In this document: positions 9,269 through 18,704 of the stretch, piece after piece
How positions within the stretch are numbered: position 1 is the first letter of the stretch
Layout of the letters: each line of letters starts with the position of its first letter
From: JBBQXH01 sp963710975
GTDB lineage: Bacteria; Actinomycetota; Thermoleophilia; Gaiellales; Gaiellaceae
DNA length: 64,000 nt
Assembly: GCA_963710975.1 (NCBI GenBank)
Contig: CAVQCG010000005.1
Location: 868,001 to 932,000, forward strand
Direction of reading: 5' to 3'
The notes under the pieces: generated by a model
What the model was told of the DNA's origin: nothing
Databases searched by the model: none
Seen by the model: the letters and a program-made list of their open reading frames with translations, nothing else
Position numbers and translations under genes: made by a program

Positions 9269-10219
9269 CTACGAACCTGCGGTTGCAACGCCGTACGCAA
9301 GCGCGCGGACGTACGCGGCATTACACCCGCAACATCCGCCGACGAACCCGATTCCTTCCTCCCGGGCCGTTTCGCCGAACGCCTCGAATTCGCTGCGGGA
9401 GATCTGAATCGTCTCGAGGTCGTCCGGGAATGCAGGTAGGCGGGTAAAGCTGTGGCACTCGTCCGTCGTGTGGAACGCGGCGGGCTGAGCGGCCAGCGGC
9501 ACTTCGACGACCTCTCGCATCTCCCTGAGCACGGTGAGCATCCTGCGCGGATCCTGCTCGCAGTTCGCGCCGACTGCGATTGCACCACGGTCGGCCATGG
9601 CGCGGGCGCACGCCGCCGGCGAGTATCCGTCGGTGCACTCGGTGATCAGCGGGCGGAAGCTCATCGTGGCAACGGCCGGAAGCCCGCTGTCGGCTGCGCA
9701 GTCGAGGGCGACTTCCATCTCGGTCAGATGGAAGAACGTCTCGAGGATCAGGAAATCGACACCCGCGTCCTTCAAGAATCGGATCTGCTCGGCGATGTGA
9801 TCCCTTGCCGTGCCCAGCGCCCCACCCCGCTCGATGAGCTGCGTGCGCGAGACCGAGCCGGCGACGAGCGCCTCGCCGCCCGCAACCTCCCTGGCGATCC
9901 CGACCGCCGCCGCGTTGATCTCCTCGGCCTCGGCTCCGTAGCCTGCGCGCGTGAGCTTCTCGCGCGTCCCGAAGAAGGTCAGGGCCTGGAGCACCTGCGA
10001 GCCCGCTTCGAGGAACTCCCGATGCAGCTGACGGAGTGCCTCCGGATCCTCGATCGCGACCTCGGGCGTGAACTGACCGCTCCCCCGGCCGGTGCCGACC
10101 GTCTCCCGGCCCGAGCCGCTGTCGACGTGACCGCGGCGCTCGAGCTCGATCAGGTACCCGCCGTCGCCGAGGACGACGTCCGTGTCGAGCAGCTCACCGA
10201 TCGTCTTCACCGGGCTCAT
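9269..10219 (-). CDS. Homocysteine S-methyltransferase family (betaine-homocysteine type)
   Basis: 316 residues from ATG 10219. The zinc ligands of the Hcy-binding barrel are present: Cys in VGANCEQDP and the paired Cys in VGGCCGCNAAYVRAL near the C-terminus. GDGGYLIELERRG at the start and TFFGTREKL are typical of the betaine- or methylmethionine-dependent methyltransferases that make methionine. The donor cannot be told from sequence. A longer frame starts at 10288 but would overlap the divergent ROK gene, so the shorter start is preferred; 25 bases separate the two starts. Confidence 0.85.
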   Translation of the reverse strand: MSPVKTIGELLDTDVVLGDGGYLIELERRGHVDSGSGRETVGTGRGSGQFTPEVAIEDPEALRQLHREFLEAGSQVLQALTFFGTREKLTRAGYGAEAEEINAAAVGIAREVAGGEALVAGSVSRTQLIERGGALGTARDHIAEQIRFLKDAGVDFLILETFFHLTEMEVALDCAADSGLPAVATMSFRPLITECTDGYSPAACARAMADRGAIAVGANCEQDPRRMLTVLREMREVVEVPLAAQPAAFHTTDECHSFTRLPAFPDDLETIQISRSEFEAFGETAREEGIGFVGGCCGCNAAYVRALAYGVATAGS

Positions 10220-10244
10220 CCTAGAGGTCGATAATCCGGTCGAG

Positions 10245-11166
10245 ATGGACGAACGGAGATGTACCCTCGGCCTCGACGTCGGCGGCACGAAGATCGCCGG
10301 CGTTGCGCTTGGGGCCGGAGGAGAGGTCGTGGTCGAACGCCGGACGATTCCGACCGACCTCGGACAGGGCGGCGAGGACAGCCTCGACCGAGCCGTTGCG
10401 CTCGCCGAAGATCTCGCGGCGTCTGCTGCGGGCGCCGGGTTCGCCGTAGGGCGCGATCGGGGTCGGCGTTCCCGAGGTCGTCTCCCTGGACGGCGCCATC
10501 GTCAGCGACGGCGTGATCCCGTGGAAGAACCTCCCGGTGAGCGAGCGGTTCTCCGCGATCGCTCCCGCGATCCTCGACTCGGACGTGCGAGCGGCGGCGC
10601 GGGCGGAGGCCGAGCTCGGTGCCGGCCGAGGGCTCCACAGCTTCGCCTACGTGAACGTGGGAACCGGCGTCAGCTCGACTGTCGTCATCGAGGGTCACCC
10701 GTATGCGGGAGCACACGGAGGCGCTCTCGTGCTTGCGAGCGGGCCCACCACCGGCCGTTGCCCCAGCTGCAACCGCGAGTTCTCGCTCGTCGTCGAGGAG
10801 ATCGCGTCCGGGCCGGCGATCGTCTCGCGGTACCGCCAGCTGGGCGGCCATGCGGACGGTGCTCGCGACGTGATCGACCAGGCCGGTGCCGGAATCGCCC
10901 CCGCGCTCCAGACGCTGCGGGAGGCAGCGGATGCGCTCGGATCGGCGATCGGTCAGCTGATCAACATCCTCGACCCGGAGGCAATCGTCGTCGGCGGCGG
11001 GCTCGGCGCCACCCCGGGTGCATACTGGGATGTCCTCGTCCCGGCCGTTCGCGCCCATATCTGGTGGGACGGCGCGCGGGACATTCCGATCCTGCAGACG
11101 AGCCTGGGAGCGGATGCGGGAGCGCTCGGTGCGGCGCTCGGCGCGAGAGCGCTTCTAACCAGCTAG
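10245..11166 (+). CDS. ROK-family sugar kinase (one frameshift)
   Basis: The first frame gives CTLGLDVGGTKIAGVALGAGG, the ATP phosphate-binding motif of ROK kinases. At about 10447-10453 the reading moves by one base: the second frame continues GVPEVVSLDGAIVSDG, the sugar-binding IPWKNLPV segment, the NVGTGVSSTVVIEG phosphate-2 region, a Cys-containing zinc-type segment GRCPSCNREF and the adenosine motif AIVVGGGLG. Joined, the protein has about 307 residues, normal for glucokinase-like ROK proteins acting on glucose, N-acetyl sugars or similar. No helix-turn-helix is present, so it is a kinase and not a repressor. One inserted base is the simplest explanation. Confidence 0.82.
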
Positions 11167-11259
11167 GCAGCGGTCGAAGGCGAGGAGCCGTTGGGCGACG
11201 TAGGATCCGGCTGCGCGTGCCTGTGACGCTCGTTCCAAGCTCGATCGAGAGGAGACGCA

Positions 11260-11649
11260 ATGGCTGATGCGACAGCAGCGGATGGGGTGCAGGCAATCGA
11301 AGCTCTGCGAGCACAGTGGCCTGTCCACTTCAACGGCGGCAAGATCGCGGAACTTGGCGACCTGTTCTACGCGGAGGACGCGAAAGCTCTAGCCGGCCAG
11401 CACGATCTCGTCGAGGGACGCGCCAACATCACACGCTTCCTGCGAGAGGCGAGAGATTCAGGCGACGTCCGTTTCGACCTGGGAGTGATCGAGACGCAGG
11501 TCTCCGGTGATATGGGCTACCTCGTCGGAACCTATGTCTTCACCGATGCCGAGGGCGTCGCCCATGACGGATTTACCCTGGAGACCTACCGGTTGCAGAG
11601 CGACGGAAGCTGGAAATGCACCGCTGACATGTGGCACGACTCGAAGTAG
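11260..11649 (+). CDS. SnoaL/NTF2-like small protein
   Basis: 129 residues behind a GAGAGGAGA ribosome site. The order IEALRAQWPVHFNGGKIAELGDLFYAEDAKAL, then ANITRFLREA, then DMGYLVGTYVFTDAEG and SWKCTADMWHDSK matches the cone-shaped alpha+beta NTF2 fold of the DUF4440/SnoaL group, which serve as small isomerases or hydrolases or have no known activity. No catalytic residue can be assigned. It is the last ordinary gene before the repeat-bounded region that starts at 11700. Confidence 0.75.
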   Translation: MADATAADGVQAIEALRAQWPVHFNGGKIAELGDLFYAEDAKALAGQHDLVEGRANITRFLREARDSGDVRFDLGVIETQVSGDMGYLVGTYVFTDAEGVAHDGFTLETYRLQSDGSWKCTADMWHDSK

Positions 11650-11699
11650 CCGCTCGCAACGACCAGTGTCATACCCGCGGCGACCCGTATTGGGTTCGA

Positions 11700-11728
11700 C
11701 TACGTCGAGATCATCTTCTTCTCGACCC
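11700..11728 (+). repeat. Left copy of a 29-bp exact direct repeat (orphan ocd 3' end)
   Basis: These 29 bases equal 23849-23877 exactly. On the minus strand they read as the end of a gene, VEKKMIST followed by TAG, which is the true C-terminus of the cyclodeaminase-like gene at 23849-24859; here no upstream coding sequence remains. The match begins exactly at the stop codon in both copies and breaks off at the neighbouring bases on both sides. It is read here as a candidate attachment-site duplicate. Confidence 0.8.
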
Positions 11729-12283
11729 TAGAACGGGAAATCCTAAAGCTTTACCATCACATGAATCAGGTATCCATGCACGTTAGTGCTGTATAGACGT
11801 ATATTGTTGGGGCGCCGTGCCTACCTGAAACGCTGGAAGTTCGAGGTCGGCATGTTCTTCGGAGGGGTCGGCCCAGACTCACCCGACGCCGAGCTACGTA
11901 GCATCGCCCCCGATCACCCCGTCTTCCGCCTCGGCCCAGCCCGTGCGGAGTCGATTGCGCCGCCCCCTAAGAATGAGGGCTCGTAAGCACTGTCCGTGAG
12001 CAGAGCGCCAACATAGGCGCGGGTCTCGTCGGACGGGCGCGAGTCCTAAGTAATTATCTCAAGACTCCGTGGCTGCCTATCGGGCGGGGTCGAAGCGGTT
12101 GGCTCAGGCGAGAGCACGCTCGCACAGCCTGGCGTTCTCGCCCTAGCCATCTACTGGCAGCGGGAGTTCGGTAGTTCCGGCAAGCGGGTTCAGTGGCGGC
12201 GCGGATGTGCAGCGCAACGCAGGGATGGATGATCAAAGTGTCAAGTTTCCAGGGAGGCAACCCGGGCGAAGGAGGTGTGCGTC
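11729..12283. other. AT-richer intergenic stretch without a convincing gene
   Basis: The left part is clearly AT-rich. A 66-codon frame at 11786-11986 (starting MLYRRILLGRRAYLKRWKFE) has no family likeness or ribosome site and is probably chance or a remnant. An AAGGAGG site at 12269-12275 belongs to the next gene. Nothing else was found. Confidence 0.5.
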
Positions 12284-12562
12284 ATGCGTAGGCTCAATTT
12301 CCCGCATGGCGGCGTGTCGTGGCGGCAGATCCGCGACCCGCTGGTCATGGTTTCGCTCGTTGCGGCCGCCTGCCTTCTCGTCGAGGCCGTCATCGCGAAG
12401 AACGTGATCGATGTGAACCTGGGCTTGTTTAGCCAACTCGCCCCGATGTGGATCTTCATCACGTACCTGGTGAGCGGCCTTCGCGGTCGTACAAGTGAGA
12501 TCGCGTTCATCGCTGCGATCATCCTGGCGACAGCCGCGATTCTCGTCCTGTACGCGGTCTGA
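12284..12562 (+). CDS. Small three-helix membrane protein, function unknown
   Basis: 92 residues from ATG 12284, seven to eight bases after a strong AAGGAGGT site. Three hydrophobic segments are visible: VMVSLVAAACLLVEAVIA, LAPMWIFITYLVSGL and IAFIAAIILATAAILVLYAV, with a basic loop GLRGRTSE between the last two. No family was recognised. It stands alone between an intergenic stretch and a truncated hydrolase on the other strand, so context gives no role. Confidence 0.65.
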   Translation: MRRLNFPHGGVSWRQIRDPLVMVSLVAAACLLVEAVIAKNVIDVNLGLFSQLAPMWIFITYLVSGLRGRTSEIAFIAAIILATAAILVLYAV

Positions 12563-12624
12563 GAACCGCTCCTGGCAGGTTCGTATGCGCAGGCGGAGCG
12601 ACGCTCGTTCAGGTGCGTCCGGGT

Positions 12625-13118
12625 TTACGCCTTCAGGTGTGTGTTGAAGAAAGAGACGATCCGCCGACGGGCATCTCTTGCTGACGGCTCGTGAAGGCCG
12701 CTGGGCCCTGCGAACCTCCCCATCACGGTGAGGATGGCGGGGGTGCCCGACGACGGGAGTGAGAGGTCGTTGAGGTACGCGTGCCCGGCGTCCGGGTACT
12801 CCTTGATGTCGTGGTCCACACCGAGAGCCTCCAGGGCTCGATCGAGCTTCTCGGCGGTCCCGCGATTGCCGCGGTCCTTGGCCCCATAGCTGCCGACGAT
12901 GGGACAGGCAGCCTGCCAGGAACTGCCCGACATACGCCTTCTCCGGAGCGCCCACGCCGTAGTTCACGCTCGACGCCGAGAACCCGTGGCCGGGGGCGAG
13001 CAGCAACGCGAACCCCCCGCCAATGCAGAAGCCAATAACCCCGATCTTGCCAGTGCAGCCATCCTGACCCGCCAGCCAGGCCCGCACAGCCTCCACGTCC
13101 TCGAACGCCCTTCCCCGC
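12625..13118 (-). pseudogene. Dienelactone hydrolase, N-terminally truncated and frameshifted
   Basis: Two frames together give the C-terminal two thirds of a dienelactone hydrolase. The first holds AFEDVEAVRAWLAGQ, then the nucleophile elbow GVIGFCIGGGFALLL. After a shift near 12912-12920 the second holds CPIVGSYGAKDRGN with the catalytic Asp and EYPDAGHAYLND with the catalytic His. About 90 N-terminal residues are missing: coding similarity ends near 13118, exactly where a palindrome cluster begins. The frameshift could be a reading error, but the missing N-terminus is a real truncation in this sequence, consistent with a rearrangement breakpoint inside the proposed island. Confidence 0.75.
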
Positions 13119-13119
13119 G

Positions 13120-13296
13120 GTTAGTGCCACTAACAGGTTCCTTGTCTGTCCGCCTTGACGGGGAGTTTCGGCTGACCTGTGACTGCTGGTCACAGGTTCC
13201 TTGTCTCGCCACGAGGCGGTGCCTCAATTTGCTCAGTGCATCGCGAGCTGATGGCCGCCGGACAAGCACGATGTTCCTACTACACGTGTAGTAGGA
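13120..13296. repeat. Cluster of three perfect palindromes and a 15-bp direct repeat
   Basis: In 177 bases lie GTTAGTG-C-CACTAAC (13120-13134), ACCTGTGA-7 nt-TCACAGGT (13175-13197) and a 22-bp perfect palindrome at 13275-13296 with core CTACTACACGTGTAGTAG. The first two are each followed by the same 15-mer ACAGGTTCCTTGTCT (13133-13147 and 13192-13206), so they look like two divergent copies of one unit of about 30 bases. No gene is evident from 13119 to 13433. They could be operators of lost genes, recombination sites or a replication signal. Confidence 0.6.
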
Positions 13297-13433
13297 GGCC
13301 AAGCAGGGACCTGGGTCCCCTCCGCCGCTGCATCAACGGTCGACGAGTCAGATCATGTCCCCCGCCGAATTTGACCTCATCCGCGTTCGCGCACGTCGCA
13401 CGGACTGGGGGTTGGAATCCGCTTCGCCAGAAA

Positions 13434-13646
13434 TCAAGCGTTCGCCGCGATGATCAACTGAAACGCGTCTAGCCCGGCGAGAGCGCACATGACGACTCCG
13501 AGAAGCAGGAACACCACCACGCCCAGCGCGTGCCACCCGGGAGCCTCCGCTTGTTTCCCTGTCGCCGACGGCTTCGCACGCCACTTGTCGAGGGCGTTGC
13601 TGACGAGTCCGATGACCACCCCGAGCACAACCACGGCGACGCCCAT
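13434..13646 (-). CDS. Small two-helix membrane protein
   Basis: At least 70 residues with two hydrophobic segments, VAVVVLGVVIGLVSNAL and ALGVVVFLLLGVVMCALAGL, joined by a basic, Pro-containing loop. In-frame hydrophobic coding (FVQAYAWVLLLG) continues upstream of ATG 13646, and a GGAGGA site lies near 13699-13704, so the true start is probably 13-14 codons earlier at a non-ATG codon or was lost to an indel. No family was recognised. Confidence 0.5.
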   Translation of the reverse strand: MGVAVVVLGVVIGLVSNALDKWRAKPSATGKQAEAPGWHALGVVVFLLLGVVMCALAGLDAFQLIIAANA

Positions 13647-13774
13647 GCCGAGAAGCAGGACCCACGCGTAGGCCTGAACGAAGTCCCAGATCGAAGGTTC
13701 CTCCGACGTCCGATGCTAGTTCTGATCTGGATCGTCGGGGCGAGGCACATACTTGAGCTCGCGCTCTCTCTCCG

Positions 13775-14040
13775 TTAGGAATTGAGTTGCTGCTCGCGTC
13801 GACGCCGCTCGAGTTTGCTGGCGAGCGCGAGTGCTGTCTGATGCTCGGCCACTGTGCGCCCGCTGGCGTCTCTCATCCTGGCGAGCTTCTCCTCGAAGGT
13901 GACGTCATCGAGACGCGCGGACATGATCGAGATCGAGCGGTCCATCCACACCTGTAGTTGAGCGCCGCTATCGCACGGCCGCGCGAATCTACCGCGTCTT
14001 CAAGCGCCTCCGCTTTCCGCAACGCCCGGTCCGCGGTCAT
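13775..14040 (-). CDS. Small charged helical protein, probably one frameshift
   Basis: Two overlapping frames join naturally. From ATG 14040 the first reads MTADRALRKAEALEDAVDS and RGRAIAAL; near 13965-13975 the frame shifts and the second reads QVWMDRSISIMSARLDDVTF, EEKLARMRDASGRTVAEHQT and ALALASKLERRRREQQLNS before TAA 13775-13777. Joined, it is about 88 residues, entirely helical with a basic C-terminus. No family is known to me. The part from ATG 13945 alone is 56 codons and could be the real gene. Confidence 0.4.
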
Positions 14041-14262
14041 GCTCGACCGCGCGAAGCCGCTCGGCGCTCACCGGGCCCGAGCCCTTGGCCGGCAACGCCT
14101 GAGCGTTTGTTGTCGCCTCGTTAAGAGGCGCCAGCTCGGACATCCGCTCGGCCTCGATCGCCCGTACACACCACTGAACACGGAGCTCACGGGCAGGAAA
14201 GCTCGGGAGCTCTTCTCTCGAGTCGGGGCCCCGGCCACTACGCAACTCTGCAAGGAGGACTC

Positions 14263-14808
14263 ATGCACGACATCACACAACGCCGGAAAGCTCGCTCGAG
14301 AATCGTGCTGGCCACTCTGGGGGCGTTGGCTGCCGCGGTTCTTGCGGCCGCGCTGCTGGTGGCGCTCAGCGGGAGCTCGAGCGCAGGCGCCGCTGTCCGC
14401 AGCGCCGTCGTCAAGATGGCCCGGAACAGCTCTTTGAACGAGACGATCCTGGTCAATCGCCGGGGTATGACGCTCTACGACCTGAGCGTCGAGAGGCGTG
14501 GGAAGTTCATCTGCAAGACGAGCTCCTGTCTCTCCCTCTGGCACCCGCTGATCGTGTCCCGCGGAACGATCCCCACCGGGGCGAAGAACCTCAGCACGGT
14601 CAAGCGGCCCGATGGGCGTCTCCAGGTCGCCTACAAGGGAGCGCCTCTGTACACGTTCGTGCAGGACGCCAAGCAGGGGGACGTCAAGGGCAACGGCTTC
14701 AAGGACGTCGGCGTCTGGCGGCCCGCCGTGGTCGGCAAGGCGGCCAGCTCGTCTCCGTCTCCGGCACCTAGTTCCGGTGGCGGGTACGGCGGTTACGGGG
14801 GCTACTAG
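14263..14808 (+). CDS. Secreted protein with YxxxD lipoprotein-type repeats (COG4315-like)
   Basis: 181 residues behind an AAGGAGG site. An N-terminal hydrophobic segment (IVLATLGALAAAVLAAALLV) anchors or exports it. Two repeats of the secreted-repeat family follow: GMTLYDLSVERRGKFICKTS with SCLSLWHPL, and APLYTFVQDAKQGDVKGNGF ending VGVWRP. The C-terminus is a low-complexity Ser/Pro/Gly/Tyr tail. Family members are found in actinobacterial envelopes, some linked to redox or copper stress, but their biochemical role is unknown. The multicopper oxidase gene lies 0.9 kb downstream. Confidence 0.8.
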   Translation: MHDITQRRKARSRIVLATLGALAAAVLAAALLVALSGSSSAGAAVRSAVVKMARNSSLNETILVNRRGMTLYDLSVERRGKFICKTSSCLSLWHPLIVSRGTIPTGAKNLSTVKRPDGRLQVAYKGAPLYTFVQDAKQGDVKGNGFKDVGVWRPAVVGKAASSSPSPAPSSGGGYGGYGGY

Positions 14809-15725
14809 GCACCCTGAGGTAACGGCGGCGCTGGGTGCAGGCCTGCGGGCCGGCCCGGCGCCGCTGAGTTCTGCGCCTGACTGTTCGAGATGCCGGCGCC
14901 TCTAGGGAGGGAGCAGTCGGAGCGGCACCTTGATGGAGCTCGACGTCCAGGGACGCGTCATCAGCCGCTTCCACTCGCTCGTCTACCGCGGCATCACGCG
15001 AACGACTGGGCATCGTTAGGCGGTACAGACAGACCGCGAACTCATCGAGACACCGTTAGGGCAGACGGACACGCGAAGGGCGCCCGCACTCCGGCCAGCG
15101 GGCGTCCGTCAAGCCGGCGTGCATGGTGCACTTTCCAACCGCACACACCAAAGACATTTTCGTGAACCTCGCTCGCGTCACCACGGTCGTCCATCTCGGC
15201 CTCTCTACGGCTCCTCCGAAGGGCACGCGCCACCCAGCCCGAAGCGATCAGCGGCCCCATGAGCTAGGAGGCACCTCGACTCCAGGCGTCCGACGCACCA
15301 GCAGGGCGACGGCGGGAATCGAGCCCACGAAAGGCGTGCGCGACGGCGGATCGCGTGGTTCGGCGCGCGATCGGCTTCCCGGAACCGATCCCCTTGTCGA
15401 GCAGTACTTCAGTTGCTTCGTGCTCGGCGAACTGGATGAGACGTTGTGGCCGAGTCCTGGCGCGTCCAACGACTGACCGGGGTGACGCCGCTGCCAGACC
15501 GCGAGGATGGTCGTCTCGGGCACCCTGGCTCTCGCTGGCGTTTGGGTGAGAATCCGACACGACCGAGGCGAGGAGTGGTGCGGGCGACACGCGAGCGCGC
15601 GTATCACCGCCCATGATCGGACTGCGGCACGCGGCGAAGGAGGGGGAGATGAGCGGGGCGACGTATCGATGCTTCACGCTGTACCGTTGCGATGTTCGAA
15701 GCCATTCTCGGGGGAGGTGGAGTTG
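14809..15725. other. 917-bp region without a convincing gene
   Basis: Open frames exist on both strands but none has a ribosome site, family motif or normal codon pattern. A 28-codon frame at 14934-15019 (MELDVQGRVISRFHSLVYRG...) may be a fragment. A GGGGAGGTGG site at its right end serves the multicopper oxidase. It may be decayed coding DNA within the proposed island. Confidence 0.5.
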
Positions 15726-17686
15726 ATGGCCCGGATGACACGAAGGCGCTTCCTCCAGTACGGGGCGGCGGGAGGAGCCGCGATCATCCTTCCGTGGCGT
15801 CTCGATACACGGGCGCTCGCAGCCACCTCCGGCGGCACCCTTGAGCCGGGGACCATTCCGAAGTACCGGCTGCCGCTCGTCATCCCGCCGGCGATGCCGC
15901 GAACGCCGAAGAACAGGCTCCCGAGAGGCCTACCGAGGAACGTGGACTACTACGAGATCGCGGTCCGCCAGTTCCGGCAGCAGATCCTGCCGGCCGGGAT
16001 GCCCAAGACGACCGTTTGGGGCCATGGTTCGGTCTATCACCCGGGCACCTTCAACTACCCGGCGTTTACGGTCGAGGCGAAGACGAACCGGGCGGTTCGG
16101 GTCAAGTGGGTCAACGGTCTCGTCGACAGGAACGGTGACTTCCTGCCGCACTTGCTGCCGGTCGATCCGACGCTGCATTGGGCCAATCCGCCGGGCGGCG
16201 AGGACGGTCGCGATATGCGCCCCTTCGTCGAGTCGACGCCCGGCGCTTACGCCGGCCCGGTGCCGATGGTGACGCACCTGCATGGGGGGCATAACAGGGA
16301 GGAGAGTGACGGGTACGCCGAAGCCTGGTATCTCCCTGTCGCGAGGAACATCCCGCCGGGGTTCGCGACCGTCGGTTCCTACTACGACACTTTCAGGACG
16401 AAGTTTGAGGACATCTGGCGGCAGCGCTGGCATCCGGGCAGCGCCGTGTTCCAGTACGAGAACGATCAAGGTCCCTCGACGCTCTGGTTCCACGACCACG
16501 TGCTGGGAATGACCCGCGTCAACGTCTACGCCGGGCCGGCGGGCTTCTACCTTCTCCGCGGCGGGCCAACCGATCTGCCCAAGGGCGTCCTGCCGGGGCC
16601 GGCTCCGAAGCGCGGCGACCCTCCGGGGATGCGCTATTACGAGATCCCGATCGTAATCCAGGACCGCTCGTTCAACACCGACGGCTCGCTCTTCTACCCC
16701 CCAGCCGCGAGTTCTTCGACGGCTTCGCGGGGCCCTACATCCCGGACAGCGACATCTCGCCGATCTTCAACCCGGAGTACTTCGCGAACACGATGGTTGT
16801 CAACGGCAGAACATGGCCCGTCCTCCGGGTGGAACCGCGCCGCTACCGCTTCAGATTCATGAACGGCTGCAACTCCCGCTTCATGATCCTGAAGATCGTC
16901 GGAGACCCCCTGGCGGAAAGACCCGGGCGACCGGCGCTTCCCTTCTGGCAGATCGGCACCGAGGGCGGCTACCTGCCGGCTCCGGTGCAGCTCGACCAGC
17001 TGCTGATGGCCCTGGCGGAGCGGGCTGACGTGATCGTTGACTTCACTGGGCTCACACCCGGGACTGAGCTGTATCTGATCAACGAGGGCCCGGACGAGCC
17101 GTTCGCCGGCGGGCTACCGGGAACGGACTTTGCCGCCGCGGATCCCGCCACGACGGGCCAGGTGATGAAGCTCAGGGTCGTGCCGCTCGTGTCGCGCGAC
17201 GCGAGCGTGCCACCCGGACAGCTGACGCTTCCCCGCTTCACGCCGCTCGGGGCCACGACCAACACGCGGAGGGTGTCGCTGAGCGAGGACGACTCTCACG
17301 TGCTCGCTGGTGTGGGGCCCAGAGAAGCGCAGCTCGGCACGGTCAACGAGGACGGCACGCCGAATCCTCTGGACTGGGACGAGCCGATTACGGAGAACCC
17401 GCAGCTGAACTCCGTCGAGGTGTGGGAGATGCACAACTTCACGCCGGACGCGCACCCCATCCACATCCACGAGGTGCAGTTCCAGGTGCTCGACCGCCAG
17501 CCGTTCGAGGGGGACGCCCGGCCGCCGGAAGCGTGGGAGACGGGCTACAAGGACATGGTCATCGCCTACCCGGGCGAGATCACCCGGGTCAAGGCCTTGT
17601 TCGACCTCCCGGGACGCTACGTCTGGCACTGCCACATCGTTGAGCACGAAGACAACGAGATGATGCGGCCCTACACGGTCGGCTGA
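15726..17686 (+). CDS. Tat-exported multicopper oxidase (CotA/bilirubin-oxidase-like), one frameshift
   Basis: About 653 residues once joined. ATG 15726 follows GGAGGTGG. The N-terminus carries a twin-arginine signal, TRRRFLQYGAAGGAAIILP, fitting export of a folded copper enzyme. Copper ligand motifs are THLHGGH, LWFHDHVLGM, HPIHIHEVQFQ and the type-1/trinuclear HCHIVEHEDNEMMRP with an axial Met, as in CotA laccases and bilirubin oxidases. It should oxidise phenols, bilirubin-like compounds or metal ions with O2 as acceptor. The break is in a run of six C at 16697-16702; a seventh C restores ...YPPSREFFDGFAGPYIPDSD, so this is almost surely a homopolymer error and the gene is functional. Confidence 0.9.
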
Positions 17687-17859
17687 TCGTGTGACTTCAC
17701 CGAAGAGGCCGCGCCACAGCGCCCGGCCTCCGGCCGCAGCTGCGGTGGGCGGCGTGTCCGCCGTGACCTTGCAGAGCACCCCGATTTGCTCGAGAGCGAG
17801 GAAGGACGAGCGGGACTCGGTCTTGGCCGCCTGTTCGGACCCCGTTAGCCTGCTACCGA

Positions 17860-18210
17860 AGCTACCAATCCGACGAAACGGCTTTGACCCTGCGGAATAC
17901 TGATAATCAGGTCGGACACAGGGTGCGGCCGCTCAGACTTGCCGGGTTGAGATGTGCACCATCTCAAGCTGTCATGTTCATCGCTGTAATCGCACCATGG
18001 ATGAGTACGATCCGGGATGAGCCAGAAGCCCTTCCGATGCGGACACTGACACCGATCATCAGGAAGCCCTCGGAACAGCGGCGCGTGATCCATCTCCGCC
18101 AGATAGGTCGTGAAGACCACGTTGTAGCCGTCAAGATCCTCTGATCGGTCCTCGAGTATTCCCTCCACCACCTCGACCTGTGAGGCAGTCTCCTTCGACG
18201 TCTTCGGCAT
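17860..18210 (-). pseudogene. Cupin-domain protein, 3' half degraded
   Basis: From ATG 18210 the first 58 residues match the N-terminus of small actinobacterial cupins: ...EDLDGYNVVFTTYLAEMDHA then PLFRGLPDDRCQCPH. The expected continuation (WGYV...G and a second His motif) is absent; scraps such as DYSDEH appear in another frame and then nothing recognisable. The metal-binding second cupin motif is lost, so unlike neighbouring genes with single indels this one looks truly degenerate. Confidence 0.55.
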
Positions 18211-18542
18211 CCCCGACCCTCCCTCACAGCTTCGGCAGTGGACTAACAGCCGAACGACCATAACCTCCCCTCCATGCTTCAGGATGTCGAGGCCGGGAGG
18301 CGAACCGAGATAGACGTGATCAACGGGGCCGTCAGAGCCGCGAAAGAGGGCTACGAGCGCGGACATGGACTGGCCTGACGGACTGATCTGGCTCGCGTCC
18401 GCTCGACGGCGGCCAAGCCCAGGCAGCGCGAACCACGAGTGGCTCGGCAGCTGTCATGAAGTCCCTCCGGCTTGCTTCATCGCTACATACCTGCCGTGAG
18501 CGCGCGGAGGAATTGGTCGTCTACGCACGGCATCCAGGCTTT

Positions 18543-18571
18543 TTGACTGTCAATCGCCGGCGGTCTAGACT
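18543..18571 (+). promoter_or_regulatory. Sigma-70-type promoter for the solute-binding protein gene
   Basis: TTGACT (18543-18548), a 17-bp spacer and TAGACT (18566-18571), both close to consensus and conspicuous in GC-rich DNA. The start point would be near 18578, leaving a leader of about 125 bases before ATG 18705. The rest of 18211-18704 holds no gene. Confidence 0.55.
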
Positions 18572-18704
18572 GCTCGTGGAAACAGTTTCTGCAATGCGGA
18601 AGGAGCCGTGGACGAGTGATAGCCCTTGGCAGGAACGGCGACAGCGCTGCGCTTCCTCAGGGTCTTCAGGCATGGACGGTGTATGCAGATCAGGCTGGCA
18701 AGAG

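Noticed and set aside
11786..11986. 66-codon protein right of the left 29-bp repeat
   Set aside because: No ribosome site or homologous pattern; kept only as a note in the intergenic entry.
13120..13206. CRISPR or integron attC site
   Set aside because: Only two copies, no spacers of constant length, and the ends do not fit RYYYAAC/GTTRRRY.
15123..15476. A 117-codon frame between the secreted-repeat protein and the oxidase
   Set aside because: No ribosome site, no family likeness, composition like the shadows of GC-rich DNA.
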